From Phoebastria nigripes (taxonomy: Eukaryota > Chordata > Aves > Procellariiformes > Diomedeidae): 64,000 nt of DNA. The stretch covers positions 654,868 through 718,867 of the forward strand of contig JAYKAV010002442.1 of assembly GCA_035582835.1 (NCBI GenBank). The letters run 5' to 3'. This document shows positions 53,501-63,716 of this stretch, in pieces; within the stretch, counting starts at the first letter, position 1; each line of letters begins with the position of its first letter. The position numbers and the translations under genes were made by a program. The notes beneath the pieces were generated by a model. The model ran no database searches, had not been told where the DNA came from, and saw only the letters and a list, made by a program, of their open reading frames with translations.

Positions 53501-56500
53501 CAGCAGTACTCATTCATCTATGCCATGATCAAAGTACGGAGGTATAATCCAATATCCCCTCGGCTGCATTGAGTCATCTATTATAGACCTGGATATTGGA
53601 ATATCCCTAAAATAGCTGGGGCAACCTGTCCTGTGACAGGCCCTTCACTATTTAATTACAGCCCTGCCAAACCCTCGGCTGTTTTTGCAGCGATGCTGAG
53701 CCTCCAGGCCAAGCCTCCAGAATAAAGGAGCCGCTTTGCTATTCAAAGGGGACCAAAGGCAGCTCCGCTGCGACCCAGCACGGAGAGATGCCGAACAAAA
53801 CCTTTTTAAAAATAAAATGGAAGAGGGCAGATTCAGAAGAAGGATCAGGAAAAAGACAAGCGATGAAGAGTCAATGCGGAGCGCTAAAAACACGTAGTTA
53901 AAAGAAAAGTGTTTTGAGTCTATTTACTAGCCCCCTGTGCTCCCACGCTTCATCTCGACACGAGCGCTGACGTAACCCTCGGCAGCACAGCGCGGGCACT
54001 AAACCCGGCAGGGCTACATGTTCCTGTGAATACGGCCATAACCTTCGCTGACACCATGAAAACCCAGGTCACTGGTTTCAAGCACCAGCGCGGAGACGGG
54101 TGCTTAAACGGCTGAACGTGTGCTAGGGGTCACCGCACAGGCAGAGGCTGCGGAGAGGGGTTATTTCTCACCCAGCATCACTGCGGGACTCCCGGCTCCT
54201 CTCCACCAGAACACTGCTGCCACCTCTATTGAGGGCACCGAGCGGGGGCTGCAGGACTGTCCCTGCGTTTTGTGCATGCGTGCCATCCTGGAGAGCCCTC
54301 CTTGCTCACCCTCTGCGCCCGCACCCCAAACTCAACAAGCCCACCCGCACGGCGAGGCCATCGCCGGCGGCACGGCCTCTGCCCCAGGTGCAGATGGAGG
54401 CAGGCTCCAGCAACCGGCACCGGGCAGTCAGTGCTGAGAGTAGACACGAAGAGAGAGGGTATAAAAATAAACACCAAACAGCTGGCATGTTCATCACGTG
54501 CTGAGCAGGCTGCCACAGTGCAGGGCAGCTTTATGTAACCGGGAATTAAAGCCCACGATGCATGCCGCTGGCAAAGGCGGCATTAACTGCCCAGACCCCA
54601 GCCGACTGCAAAAGCACAAGTCTTGAGAAGTTTTTAGTCGCATCCCCTAAATGGGGCCTTCCTACCCCTTCAAAGGTTCAGGTCACATTAAGAGAGGCAT
54701 CTTTGACATCAAGCAATTCCCTTTTCTTATATAAAGTCTGGAAACCATCAGTAAAAAGTAGGAGATGAGGAGGAGGGCTGAGGCAGACAGAGCCCTGGGC
54801 ACACAGTTACCATCCAGCACGTAAGGGAGAAACCCTTCCCCGTCTTCCCCCGCCAGGCGAACGTCTTGGCTCCACAGCACCTCTCCCTCCCAGCCTCCCC
54901 ACGCTGCTCTTCTGCCGGGGGCCAGCCGGCACTGCTTCCCACTCACCTGCAAGGGAGACTTCTTAGCTTGAATTATGAGAAGGACAGACTTTTGCTAGCA
55001 AAAGGGACAGTCAGAGGATGCCTATCTTCTTCTAGCTATTCCCAACCCCACGAGGTCACTGCCGCTGGAGGGGCGATCGCTTTCCTTGCACAGGCGAGCG
55101 CAAAGTACAGCCACGTGCAAGGACTGGGCATGCGGTGGCAGCTATCAGCCGGGCAGGAGACGGCCCCGTCCACTGCTGCCTCCCACAGCCACATGAATTC
55201 AAGCAATGCCAACCTCCTGGCTGAAGACCACAGCCTCGGCCAGCAGCAACACTCAGTCATGCCCGTAATTGCATGTGCGAGCCCAGCAGGGCTGGGCCGC
55301 CCCATAAGCAAGTGATGGAGCAGAAACCAGACACCACCTTGGACCTCCTTGGATGGCCCTCCTGAAAAACAGCACCAGCAGTAGGAAGTGTCTCGATGCC
55401 GTCCTAAATATGCCCCTTTATTCAGCTATTCCCCTCCAGCCCACGCTTGCAAGCACCTGAACCAAGGGATTTGGGTCACAAACCATGCAGGATTCACCTC
55501 TGCTTCCAAACCTGGGCTCCAGGGCATCCTGCTGCATCCCGCACCCAGGAGCGCAGCTCCACCAGAGCCCGCGGCACCTCCAGCCCCAGCGTGGGCTCAC
55601 TTCACACAGTTACTGCGCCCACAGCTCCGAAAACACCCACCTCTCCCTCCACTCTGGAGGCAGGTATTTTTTGCACATTGCACAAAATTCAACAGATGGA
55701 CAAAGTCTCCCCAGATTATTTCTGCCTTCAGGGCAGAAATCACAGGCAGGAACTGCACTGCAGAGGAGTAACCCTTCACAATGCGATGAGTATCCTCCCA
55801 AAAATGTGGACATGGAGGTCGGCCTTTCAGCTAAACTACTATTTCCCAGGCGAGGAGTGGGGATGGCCTGAGAAACCGCCAGTATTCATTAGTGATCTGC
55901 AGGCGATAAGTGCACCGAGGGCTGCTCCTGCTCTGCTCCGCTCTCCTCCAGCCCTCCTACTCACAGCACCGGCTTTCATTTCGGGAAGAGATATGGGAAA
56001 AGGCAGGCAAGGCAGAGGCAAGGATCAGCAAAGCAGCAGGAGCCTCCAGGGTGGAGGACTCCCCCCTTATCCCACCCCAACTTCCCCCTCCTGTGGCAGG
56101 AGCCCCAGGGACCCCCGAGCATGGGGGCTCCCAGACCCTAGGCACGGGCTTTTGCCTTCCTTTAAAATCTGTGTGCCCCAAGCGAGGTGCCAGGCGCGGT
56201 GGTGGCCCTGGTCCCCGCAGGGGCCGATGTCCCGGCTCCCAGGGCTCGGGCCAGCATCCATGCCAGCAGGGCGACCCTGCGGGAAAGGGAGGCAGCAGGG
56301 CTGGGGCTGAGCCTGGGGAGGAGAAAAGAAGGCGCCTGAGACAAAAGGAAGGAAAATAAAGCTGTGTGAAAGAGAGCTGACAAAGAACATAAACCCATGA
56401 AAGAACCCACCCTCCCCAAGCCCCCGGGAACCGAGGAGGAGGAAACCATATGCACATATGCAGGACACAGCTTTCCCAAATAATCGCCTCCGGATCCGTG

Positions 56501-59500
56501 GCCCCACCACCCTGCCAGCGGCTGGGGGGCAGAGGGAGAGCCCCCCACCTGCACCCAAGAGCCAGGCGGGATGAGGGGTCACCGATCCCCGCGCTCTGAA
56601 GGCGGGGGGCACGGCTGGCTCGGGGGGGAGGGCAGTCCCAGGCAGCCCCCTCCTCCCCAGCCCAATTAGGAGGAGAAAGGCCGCCCACTCGGAGTGCCAG
56701 TGAATGGGCAGCCGAGGGGGTCCCTCCTGTAACGAGGCGCTCTGGAGCCCCACAAAGGCAGCCCTCACATTGCAAGCGGCCAGAGCCACTTGGGGCTGCG
56801 TCACCCCGCGGCACGGGCAGGCAGGCACAAAGCACCTACTCTGCAGGGTGCTTTCGGTCCCCCGCTCNCCCCGCTGCTCCTCATCCCCGTGTGTGGGACC
56901 CAGCCTTCCATCGGTCCTTCCAGGGACCCTAGAAAGGGCAGCCCCTCTCCCTGCCATTGCACAGGCTTGGTGGCCATCACCCATCAGGGTTCTCAGCACC
57001 CAAAGGGAGCTTGCTTGCTGTCCCCCTCCCATGCAAACAGGCTCCCCTGTCTGTCCCAGGCACAGATGGAAAGGGCCTCCAGACACAGCCCACGCCATGC
57101 ACCCTCCGCCCATGGCTTACAAAAGACCTGTCCAGTTCAGGGAAATACCAGTCCTCCCCAGGCCAGAGGAAAAAAAAACAAGAAAACAAAGGAGAGCATT
57201 TTGCCAAAGCAATGTTTGCACAAGTCACTCAGTTTCTCATTTTTCCTTGAGGTTGTTTAATATTGCTCGTTTTCTGCTCTGTCAAAAATGAACTGTCTTG
57301 AGAAGGTGCTTCTTCTGTGACAGCAGGTGGCAGATATTTTCGGAAAACCAAAGGCCGATCGCATCCCTGACAAGGGTCACCTTCCAAGGGGCGTTGATGA
57401 GATCCCTTGCGGGTGGCGGGCAGCGGTGGACAGCGAAAGCCTTCCTGGAGAGGAGCTGCCGCCTTCCCGAGGGAGGCACACTGCCTCTCCGCCAGCCCGA
57501 TACTGCGTGCAAAGGTCAGGGCTGAATCATACCCAACTTACAGGGGAGCCTAGATTGGCTGGCTGCTGGGTTTCCAGCTTCGAAAGCCGCCCTGAGTCAG
57601 AGAGCTTGCCACAGATGAAGAGCCACTGCTTCTGCAGAGGAGCTGCAGGCAGGCAGGCAGCACGGCAGCGCAGGCAGAGCAGACACGCTGGCACGAGGCT
57701 GAGGCATCGCACCACAGGCTGTGCAGCCATCCTCGGGGCCAGGAGAGCCTCGTCCGAGCAGGGGACCCCGCACCTGGCCTGGGGAGGGGTTACTGGAGGT
57801 ACTGGCAGCTGGGTGGGAGGCATCAGACATGGGGCACGAGGATCCCAAGATTTCTGAAGAGTTCAGGGCGGCGTGAGGCCACACCAGGTCCTGGGACATT
57901 GGCCCCATGACACACAGCTATACCACGAAGCGAGGGCTAAAGTGCTCGGGCACCAGTCCCCAGCCAGGCGCCCTGAGCCCAGAGATTTGAAATCTCTTTA
58001 TTTCCCCAGCGTCCAGGGAAACACCCAGCCTCTCTGCAGCCTGGCTGATAAGGGCTTCTCCCGGGGCTGTGGTCAGGGAAAGCAAGGAGAAATCCAATTC
58101 CTGGGACTTTTGCTGTCCCAGTGCTCCCACTCTCCCACGCAGAGCCTTCACCCGGGGAGCCACGAGGCTGGGCTGGCACGGCCCCGGCTCTGCCCTGCAC
58201 CCCAGCAACACCCAGCCTCGCTGGAAGGAAAGGGGGGAAGTTTACTCAGACTGCGGTGGTGTGGGCTCAGAGGCCGAAAGGGACGGAAAAGTTGGGATGC
58301 CAGCTCACTTCAATGGAAAAAAGCCTTGGCTTTCCAGCCTGAGCCCGGCAGGCGGGTGCAGCAGGATCTCTGCTGAGCTGGAGGGCTCCAGCCCTGCCCA
58401 GTCCTCCCTTAACAGGGCTCTGCACCCCGAGGACACTGGGGTGCATCCAGCCCTGGGAGCCAGGTAGTTTAACACAGCGTGTCAGACCNGTCCAGAGCTA
58501 TGCAACCAGCCAGTGGGCATTAACACAGGGACACCTCGTGCCAGGCACCACAAGCTGATGCCCCAAGGATATTAGCACTTACCTGCCTGCTGATCCTAGA
58601 AACGCTTGCAGTGCCTATGAGCTGCGCAGGTGCTCGAGCGCCAGCAACACAGAGCTCTGGGAGTCCCAAGACAAGACCCCAGCACCCACCAGAGCCATGT
58701 GCAGTGCACCCACCCTCCCCTCTCACCAGCCAAAACGGGGCTCGCACAATAAGGGGAGACACCTTTGCAGCAGGATGCGGCCCTGCAGCGGGGACACCAG
58801 GACACAGAGCGAGGGGGTGTAGCAGGAGAGCTGAAGTTTTTCCATGCCAGCAAAGCAGGGCTGTCCACTCGCCCCCGTTTCCGTACCCCACCCAGCCATG
58901 CCGCCCACAGCTGCCCCCACGCAGGGGCTGAGCTTCCTGCACTTACACCCAGCTACAGCCTTAACAGGCGTTTGCGTACGGGATGCACAAGACCGGAGCA
59001 CTTCAGCAGCCAGAAAGCAGGGCTGGGAGCATCCCACCCCCATCGCTCCTTCCTTGGGACCTTCTGGCATCTGCTGAGCCCACGCGCTGCCTGGCCGGTA
59101 CCCACAGTCTGGGCACACGCAGCTTTGCCAAATCCTGGCAGAGCTGTTTTTTTTTTTTTTTTTTGCTAAGAGCTTCGCTAAGCAGCCTGTGAACTGACTT
59201 AACAAGTATGGCAGAAATATGCCACTGTTTCAGACGAGAACTTTTGTGGCACTTGGGAAGGTTATTTATAGCCTCGAGCAAGCAATCCCGGGCTAAATCA
59301 CACTGCAGCTTTGCTCCGGGCTGAGCAGCCCTGACAGAGCACACCGTACTCCAGAGCTGCCAGTACAAACAGCCCCCAAATAAAGCTGCCAAGTCTCTCC
59401 CAGGCAGCTAAAGAGGTGTAGAGCTTCACACAACCTGTCTCTGGCTTCCCAGCCCTCTGGGAAAGGGAACCTTGCTGGGAAGGGAGCCTGAAGCAGAGGA

Positions 59501-62500
59501 AGCGAACTGAAGCCCCCGATCGGAGCTGCCTGCAACTCAACTCACTTCAAACGCTTTTTATGTATGGCCCCTACATACATAAAAATATATACAAGAGTAG
59601 AAACACACATGCATTTGCTGCTTAGTGTTCACCTGAGGCTATAATCCCTTTCCTGATAAAGTAATTATCTTTGCAGCAACTGGCAGGCACTGCCAGCGCT
59701 GGCAGCCTCGGGAAGGTGGCTGCAGGTAANCTGGAGGGGTTCATAGGAAAGGACATACTGGATCAGACTGAAGTCTCCTTCATGTCCCATCTCCAAACAT
59801 AGACAGCAGCAGATGCTCGGTTCAACTTCAGTTTCCCACGCACAAAAGCAGAGAAAAGTACTGACAAACATGACAGAAAACGCCTGGTTGCCAAGATCCC
59901 TTGGGGGGGGGGAACCAAACCCACCCACCCGAACCCAAAACCCCGACCTGCCGCCCAGAAGAACAGCAATCCTCCCAAACCTCCAGTCCCGCATTTATCT
60001 GCAAACAGGTCTGATATCAGAAAGTCAGGTCTCAGCACAACTCTTGTCCCAGCCCANGGCAGTCCCGGACAGCAGGCGGTGGGTCCGCACCGAGGACCAA
60101 GGTTTGCCTGGACAGCCCCTTCTCCCCTCGCCTGCAGATGGGGGAACAGCAGAGAGGGTCCTCGCACCCACCTCCCCCCTTCATTGGGAACCACGTACGT
60201 TAGGGCACTGCGAATGGATTAACGAGCCTCAGGACTGAAGGATTAACAGCTGTTTCCTAATAATGGGTATTTGGTTGGTGGGACCTTGCTCTGGACCAAA
60301 AGATCTCCAGGGCAGGAGGAGAGCCCAGCCCAGTATGCTCCTGAGAGCAGCTCTAATGGCGGAGGCCAGTAACAGCTTCCCCGTGCAAACCCGGCAGCAC
60401 CCAGCACCCCTGCACGCGAACGGACGGGGGCTCTGGCAGTCTGATGACAGGCTCCCCCACCCCATTTAATTCCCTCTACATGCTGATCTCTCTGAAGGCG
60501 TTGGAGTAGCCTGAGTCATGATTTCTGAATGCGCAGAATTGCTGGTGTTGCACAAGCTGGCCCTTGGGTTTTGTCCTGCAGCACCAAGGCTTTGGGAAGA
60601 TAAGGAGTAAGCTCACATCCCCCTCCTCCTCGCCCTGACCAGAGGAGAAGTGCTGGGCGGAGAGGTGGAGGAGGACAGAAGGAGTCTTTACTCTCTACAT
60701 ACCCATTTACTTAACCAGGAAACCATTGCACGAGTGGGAATTTATCCCTGCTCCCCTGTGCCATGCTGCAGCTCCCAGCTCTTTCATCCGAATGCTTCAG
60801 CTAACTCAAGAGGCCAGGCTTTTGATTTTATTCAACAATTCAGATCACAAGATGCAGAAGAAAGCGAACGCCCTGCCTTCCCTCGAAGCCAGCTCCCCCA
60901 ATTCCCAGCAGCCTGGCCGAGGCGCCTCAGGGACACAGAGGGGTTTGATGCCAAGGGGGGTGGCCAAGAAAACAGATCCAAAAGTGTGAAATGTATTACT
61001 ATTCCTAAGAAGATGGAGTGGGATTTTCCAACTATTGGCTTTATCTCCAGAAAATGGATTAACATAATCCTTAGAGGACACTTCGCTCAGACTCAGTGTC
61101 CCCATGCCAGAGCATATGGCTGCAAGTAGCTTCAGTGGGAACGAGCAACACAAGTCTCCTGACGGCATCACATGTGACAGCACCGCTTGCTTCAGAGCGA
61201 GTCCATCACACTGTGCTTGAAAAGGGCCCAAATCCTGACTGCCCACGGCCACCCAGCCTGGGACACTGGGATGCCCTCGGGAGAGAAGCAAGGGGAACAT
61301 CAGCATGGATGCCAGCAGCTACTGATGAACCAAAACACGCATTACATCCACTACGTGTGCCATTTAAAGACAGCAGCAGACAGCGTAGGTCTGAGTATAA
61401 AAATAAAATTAAAAATTAAAACAATAAATCAGCGCATTACGACTCAGGCCCGTGTTACCCCCCTGCGGTGAGCCCCAAGCAAACTCGTCAGGAATCCTGG
61501 GCTGCCGGAGCAGAGACCGCTGATCCAGCTGCTGAGGGCTGTAACACCGGGATCCCCGCCACCCGCGCTATCAGCAATCCCGGGAGGCTTTTAGGAGACA
61601 GGCACGCGAGTCCTGGCGCCCCAGCCGAGCATTTTTCTTCTTTAATCTTCCCCCAAAGTTCTGCTCTAAATCAGAGTTCCTCATTTTTGTGACTCGCACT
61701 GGGTGCCTGGCCAAAACAAGAGCCACACGGGTTTAAGCACTTGGGATTCTTGGGGATAAAAGGAACTAAAGGAGTGTAAGCATTTAATTAATCTCCAGCA
61801 ATCTAATAAAAGGATGAAGTAATTGCCTAAGCCATCTGCATTCTGCATCTGGCATCAGGAGCTGCTGGAGAAACTCACAAATTCGGAAGCTGGGTTTCGT
61901 GCGGATTGTGTTTGGCATTAACGCGTGCCACAGGATACAAAATAAGAGAAAGAGGAGCTAACAAAGACTAACGTGCACCACCTCATTAACGCAGCCAGAC
62001 CAGCAGCATGGAAAAGAGATGAGCCATGAGCAGTCCGAGGGACAACTGAAGCCCTACGCCACTCCTCACCCCCAAGCTGAGCCACCCAAACTTGGCATGG
62101 AAGAGGCACAGCGCTTACACCCGGGCACACAGGATTTAGAAGTGGAGATGCTTTGCAGCCTCCCCACAGGTGAGGGGTGAGCAGGTGTCAGCAGTAAAAC
62201 AGCAACTGGCTCCAATAATCCAGGAACGAAGGGCTGCAAAGCTGAATTTGTACAGTCTTTCCCAGGAAAGAGTTGCAAAGCAGGTTTAAGTTTGCTCCGT
62301 AAACAACTCCTCTGCTGTTTTACTCTCTGCAGCACGGTGCCCGCCATCAGGCAGGCGATGGCCTCTGCAGAGGAACCCTCCCAGCCATGAGAAGAGGGGG
62401 AAATAACACAACTTCAACACCCTCCGAGAAGCCNCAGGCTTGGCGCCAGGGCACTGCACAGGGTTAGACGCCAAAGCTGCGATTCTTCCCCTGCCAGCAC

Positions 62501-63716
62501 CCGTGCTCCAAGGACAACGGTGTGCGACAGATGCCTCCCTCCCTGCCACTCAAAATCTGTTTTACACCAGGTTTTTTCCAAGTCAACCTCACTTGGAGTA
62601 TCTTGTCAGCGTGACAACCGTATCCCCCAGGAACAGCAAAGGGGGCAGGATTTTCTGTTTCCCTTTTTCAAATTTCATGGCCAGCTACTTCCCGGTGTAC
62701 TGCCGGCCAGCGCTACCTGCTCAGAGCTGGGCAACGCGGATGGGTAGCTCGGCTTTTTCCCAGCCTGCTGAGAGCGCAAGCACTCAGACTGTGGGAAGCC
62801 ACAGCCTAAGTGGAGTAAGAGACTGAGAGGTCCCAANCACAGCCTAAGTGGAGTAAGAGACTGAGAGGTCCCAACAGAAAAAAAAAAAAAAAAAAAAAAA
62901 AAAAGAAAGGGCCCAAAAAAAAAAAAAAAAAAAAAAAAAAAATAGCGCTTCCTGCCAAATCCACTGGCAAGAATGGTTTATGTATGTAAGGAGAAATAGC
63001 AAGCTTTTATTTCGGGTGGGCAGCCCTGACCTCTTGCACTGCACCACAAATGGCACGCTGTTTCTCTGTCTGCTCACGCAATGAGTTTACCCCATTAGAG
63101 GAGCCCCAGGGTACAAGGCATCCTGCAGGACACCAACCGTCCCCCATCAGACTGGCACTCCAGCACTACCCACGGCGCTGGAAACACAGAGCAAAGCCCA
63201 AGCCCTCCGCTCTTTCCTGGGAAGATGCATGCAGTCCCTGGCTCTCCTGGGCCAACGTCCCCAAGCACCACCACGCAGAGTCAAGGAGCGATGCGGGGCC
63301 GAGGAGGGAAAGCAGCAGGGTGACCCNGCTCCAGCTTGACCCATCCGCCCAGCTTCGACATCCTTACGGGATGGGTGGGAAGCCTCACCCAACTCTTCCC
63401 AGCTGAGTTTGGGGGAGAGCAGGCAATGCCAACAGGAAGGGCTCCCAGGGAGAGTGGAGAAAACCCAAGGCTATGCGAGAAGAGAGCTGGAAAACAGGGA
63501 ATCCCGGGGGGGGGGGGGGGGGGGGGGGGGGGTCGGGGTGCAAGCGCTGAGCAGGGACCCCCGCGGACCCCCCGCCGGTCTCCGCGGACCCCCTCCGCGC
63601 CCGCTACCCACCTTGGCCTCGAAGCAGATGCCGTGCTGGAAGGCGTCCTCGTTGTGCAGGGGGATGCGGAGGTCGTGCCGGTCATCCACCAGGTTGTACT
63701 TGGACTTGGCGGGCAT
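23128..63716 (-). CDS. NOS1AP: NOS1AP (CAPON), nNOS adaptor, complete CDS
   Basis: NOS1AP is an adaptor that links neuronal nitric-oxide synthase to Dexras1, synapsins and SCRIB. Its locus is a major QT-interval locus in man. Ten exons join in frame to 1482 nt, 493 residues (human about 506). They are 63612-63716, 53188-53259, 31163-31255, 30711-30769, 29962-30070, 29578-29719, 28142-28305, 27425-27592, 24113-24278 and 23128-23531. The N-terminal PTB domain (about residues 26-190) carries [36 protein letters not shown] and [21 protein letters not shown] Gln run and a coiled coil ([20 protein letters not shown]) follow. The protein ends EDEIAV, the nNOS PDZ ligand. The start ATG lies in GCCGCCATGC. 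The N at 27443 is third base of an ACN Thr codon. Nothing in the frame is broken. Confidence 0.97.
23532..24112 (-). other. NOS1AP: NOS1AP intron 9
   Basis: A 581-bp intron ending in the tandem acceptor; no other content recognised. Confidence 0.8.
24113..24278 (-). CDS. NOS1AP: NOS1AP exon 9, coiled coil
   Basis: A 166-nt exon encoding [20 protein letters not shown], then [18 protein letters not shown], a heptad-rich coiled coil. Donor GTAAGC. Confidence 0.95.
24279..27424 (-). other. NOS1AP: NOS1AP intron 8 with A/C-rich tract
   Basis: A 3.1-kb intron. Positions 25272-25363 are almost purely A and C (AAACC and CAAAA-like units), a degenerate simple repeat. No other element seen. Confidence 0.8.
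25272..25363. repeat. A/C-only low-complexity tract
   Basis: About 90 bp of A and C runs with almost no G or T on plus; purine/pyrimidine asymmetry is nearly absent. Confidence 0.85.
27425..27592 (-). CDS. NOS1AP: NOS1AP exon 8 with Gln run
   Basis: A 168-nt exon encoding [18 protein letters not shown], then a Gln-rich stretch with six CAG codons (27446-27463), then TQVAVAQ. The unknown base sits in the wobble position of the Thr codon. Confidence 0.93.
27593..28141 (-). other. NOS1AP: NOS1AP intron 7
   Basis: A 549-bp GT-AG intron with a T-rich run near 27858-27882; nothing else seen. Confidence 0.8.
28142..28305 (-). CDS. NOS1AP: NOS1AP exon 7
   Basis: A 164-nt exon encoding (A)[19 protein letters not shown] to ETSAYANTK. 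Donor GTGCGT. Confidence 0.93.
28306..29577 (-). other. NOS1AP: NOS1AP intron 6
   Basis: A 1.3-kb GC-rich intron with donor GTACTC; no further content recognised. Confidence 0.8.
29578..29719 (-). CDS. NOS1AP: NOS1AP exon 6, end of PTB
   Basis: A 142-nt exon encoding [20 protein letters not shown] of the C-terminal PTB helix, then an acidic tail [13 protein letters not shown]. Confidence 0.96.
29962..30070 (-). CDS. NOS1AP: NOS1AP exon 5
   Basis: A 109-nt exon encoding (R)[18 protein letters not shown] to [10 protein letters not shown], the core PTB strands. Confidence 0.97.
30071..31162 (-). other. NOS1AP: NOS1AP introns 4 and 3 around exon 4
   Basis: Intron 4 (30071-30710) and intron 3 (30770-31162) flank the 59-nt exon 4; nothing else recognised. 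Confidence 0.8.
30711..30769 (-). CDS. NOS1AP: NOS1AP exon 4
   Basis: A 59-nt exon encoding [19 protein letters not shown] with a split Arg codon. Acceptor TTGTTGCAG, donor GTAAGC. Confidence 0.96.
31163..31255 (-). CDS. NOS1AP: NOS1AP exon 3, Lys-rich PTB segment
   Basis: A 93-nt exon encoding [17 protein letters not shown], then SVDGVKVVL and five Lys (AAG runs) abutting the donor GTGGGC. Confidence 0.96.
33030..33215. promoter_or_regulatory. AT-rich island, enhancer candidate
   Basis: A compact AT-rich block inside a GC-rich intron, with GATTTATTGG, GATTATAAAC, GCTAATTATCAC and a perfect MEF2-type CTATTTTTAG at 33191-33200. Regulatory role is inference; conservation was not tested. Confidence 0.3.
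35500..36660. promoter_or_regulatory. Long AT-rich island, conserved-element candidate
   Basis: About 1.1 kb with clearly lower GC than its flanks, no repeat signature and many TAAT cores (for example CAATTATATTAATTATTG near 35753-35770). Confidence 0.3.
36818..36835. repeat. A18 homopolymer
   Basis: Uninterrupted A run preceded by a C/T-rich stretch, in NOS1AP intron 2. Confidence 0.9.
42030..42740. promoter_or_regulatory. AT-rich island, conserved-element candidate
   Basis: Non-repetitive AT-rich block with many ATTA/TAAT cores (GGTAATTATCC, GACAATTAATAAAG) between GC-rich flanks. A regulatory element is plausible but unproven. Confidence 0.3.
43225..43520 (+). mobile_element. Diverged CR1-like LINE fragment
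   Basis: On plus it reads GAAAAAAGCAACAAGAACATG, then CTTCAGCTTATCCAAAGAG, TAGGCTAGGAGGGGACTTG, and later CTGGGAGTTGAAGTTGGATC. These follow the order of the conserved 3' part of sauropsid CR1 elements. The copy is old and lacks a coding frame. Edges are approximate. Confidence 0.55.
48020..48360. promoter_or_regulatory. AT-rich island, conserved-element candidate
   Basis: Contains TTTATTGATTAAATAC, CCATTATTTAATTATG and GATAATCACG motifs in low-repeat sequence within intron 2. Confidence 0.28.
48580..48616. repeat. (AAAC)n changing to (AACC)n
   Basis: About six AAAC units followed by about three AACC units, then an A run to 48632. Confidence 0.9.
49307..49343. repeat. A-rich tract with G interruptions
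   Basis: A runs broken by single G residues, in NOS1AP intron 2. Confidence 0.88.
51901..51942. repeat. 22-bp tandem duplication
   Basis: GGGACATGATACTCCTCTCC occurs twice with a period of 22 bp and no mismatch. Confidence 0.92.
53188..53259 (-). CDS. NOS1AP: NOS1AP exon 2
   Basis: A 72-nt exon, phase 0 at both ends, encoding [17 protein letters not shown] and TAMRRIR. Acceptor CCCTCTAG, donor GTGAGT. Confidence 0.96.
53430..53660. promoter_or_regulatory. AT-rich block just upstream of exon 2
   Basis: About 230 bp with closely spaced CAATATCCC, CTATTATAG, GGAATATCC and CTAAAATAG motifs, unlike the adjacent GC-rich intron 1. Role inferred only. Confidence 0.28.
59147..59164. repeat. T18 homopolymer
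   Basis: Uninterrupted T run in NOS1AP intron 1. Confidence 0.9.
61740..61960. promoter_or_regulatory. AT-rich block in intron 1
   Basis: Includes GCATTTAATTAATC, GTAATTGCC and GGCATTAACG in otherwise GC-rich sequence about 1.7 kb inside intron 1. Candidate element only. Confidence 0.25.
62800..62874. repeat. 37-bp perfect duplication around a single N
   Basis: The 37 bases at 62800-62836 recur exactly at 62838-62874, separated only by N at 62837. This is the signature of two contigs butted together without merging their overlap. Confidence 0.92.
62878..62942. repeat. Two long A runs (A27 and A28)
   Basis: A runs at 62878-62904 and 62915-62942 separated by GAAAGGGCCC, just beyond the duplicated contig edge. 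Confidence 0.9.
63506..63532. repeat. G27 homopolymer
   Basis: Twenty-seven G on plus (C27 in transcript sense), 80 bp inside intron 1 from the exon 1 donor. Such runs often have unreliable length and stall sequencing. Confidence 0.9.
63612..63716 (-). CDS. NOS1AP: NOS1AP exon 1 (start codon)
   Basis: Encodes [20 protein letters not shown] to GICFEAK; donor GTGGGT. The ATG at 63716 has G at -3. The 5' UTR runs into the gap at 63769. Confidence 0.96.

Larger units (their letters stand above)
53260..63611 (-). other. NOS1AP: NOS1AP intron 1 (10.4 kb)
   Basis: The intron is bounded by the exon 1 donor GTGGGT and the exon 2 acceptor CTCTAG. It has AT-rich islands near 53430-53660 and 61740-61960, homopolymers at 59147-59164 and 62878-62942, and a G27 run close to its 5' end. 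No embedded gene recognised. Confidence 0.8.

Noticed and set aside
55957..57113. 348- and 292-codon minus-strand frames in NOS1AP intron 1
   Set aside because: GC-rich intron with an N inside; no domain, no conserved motif.
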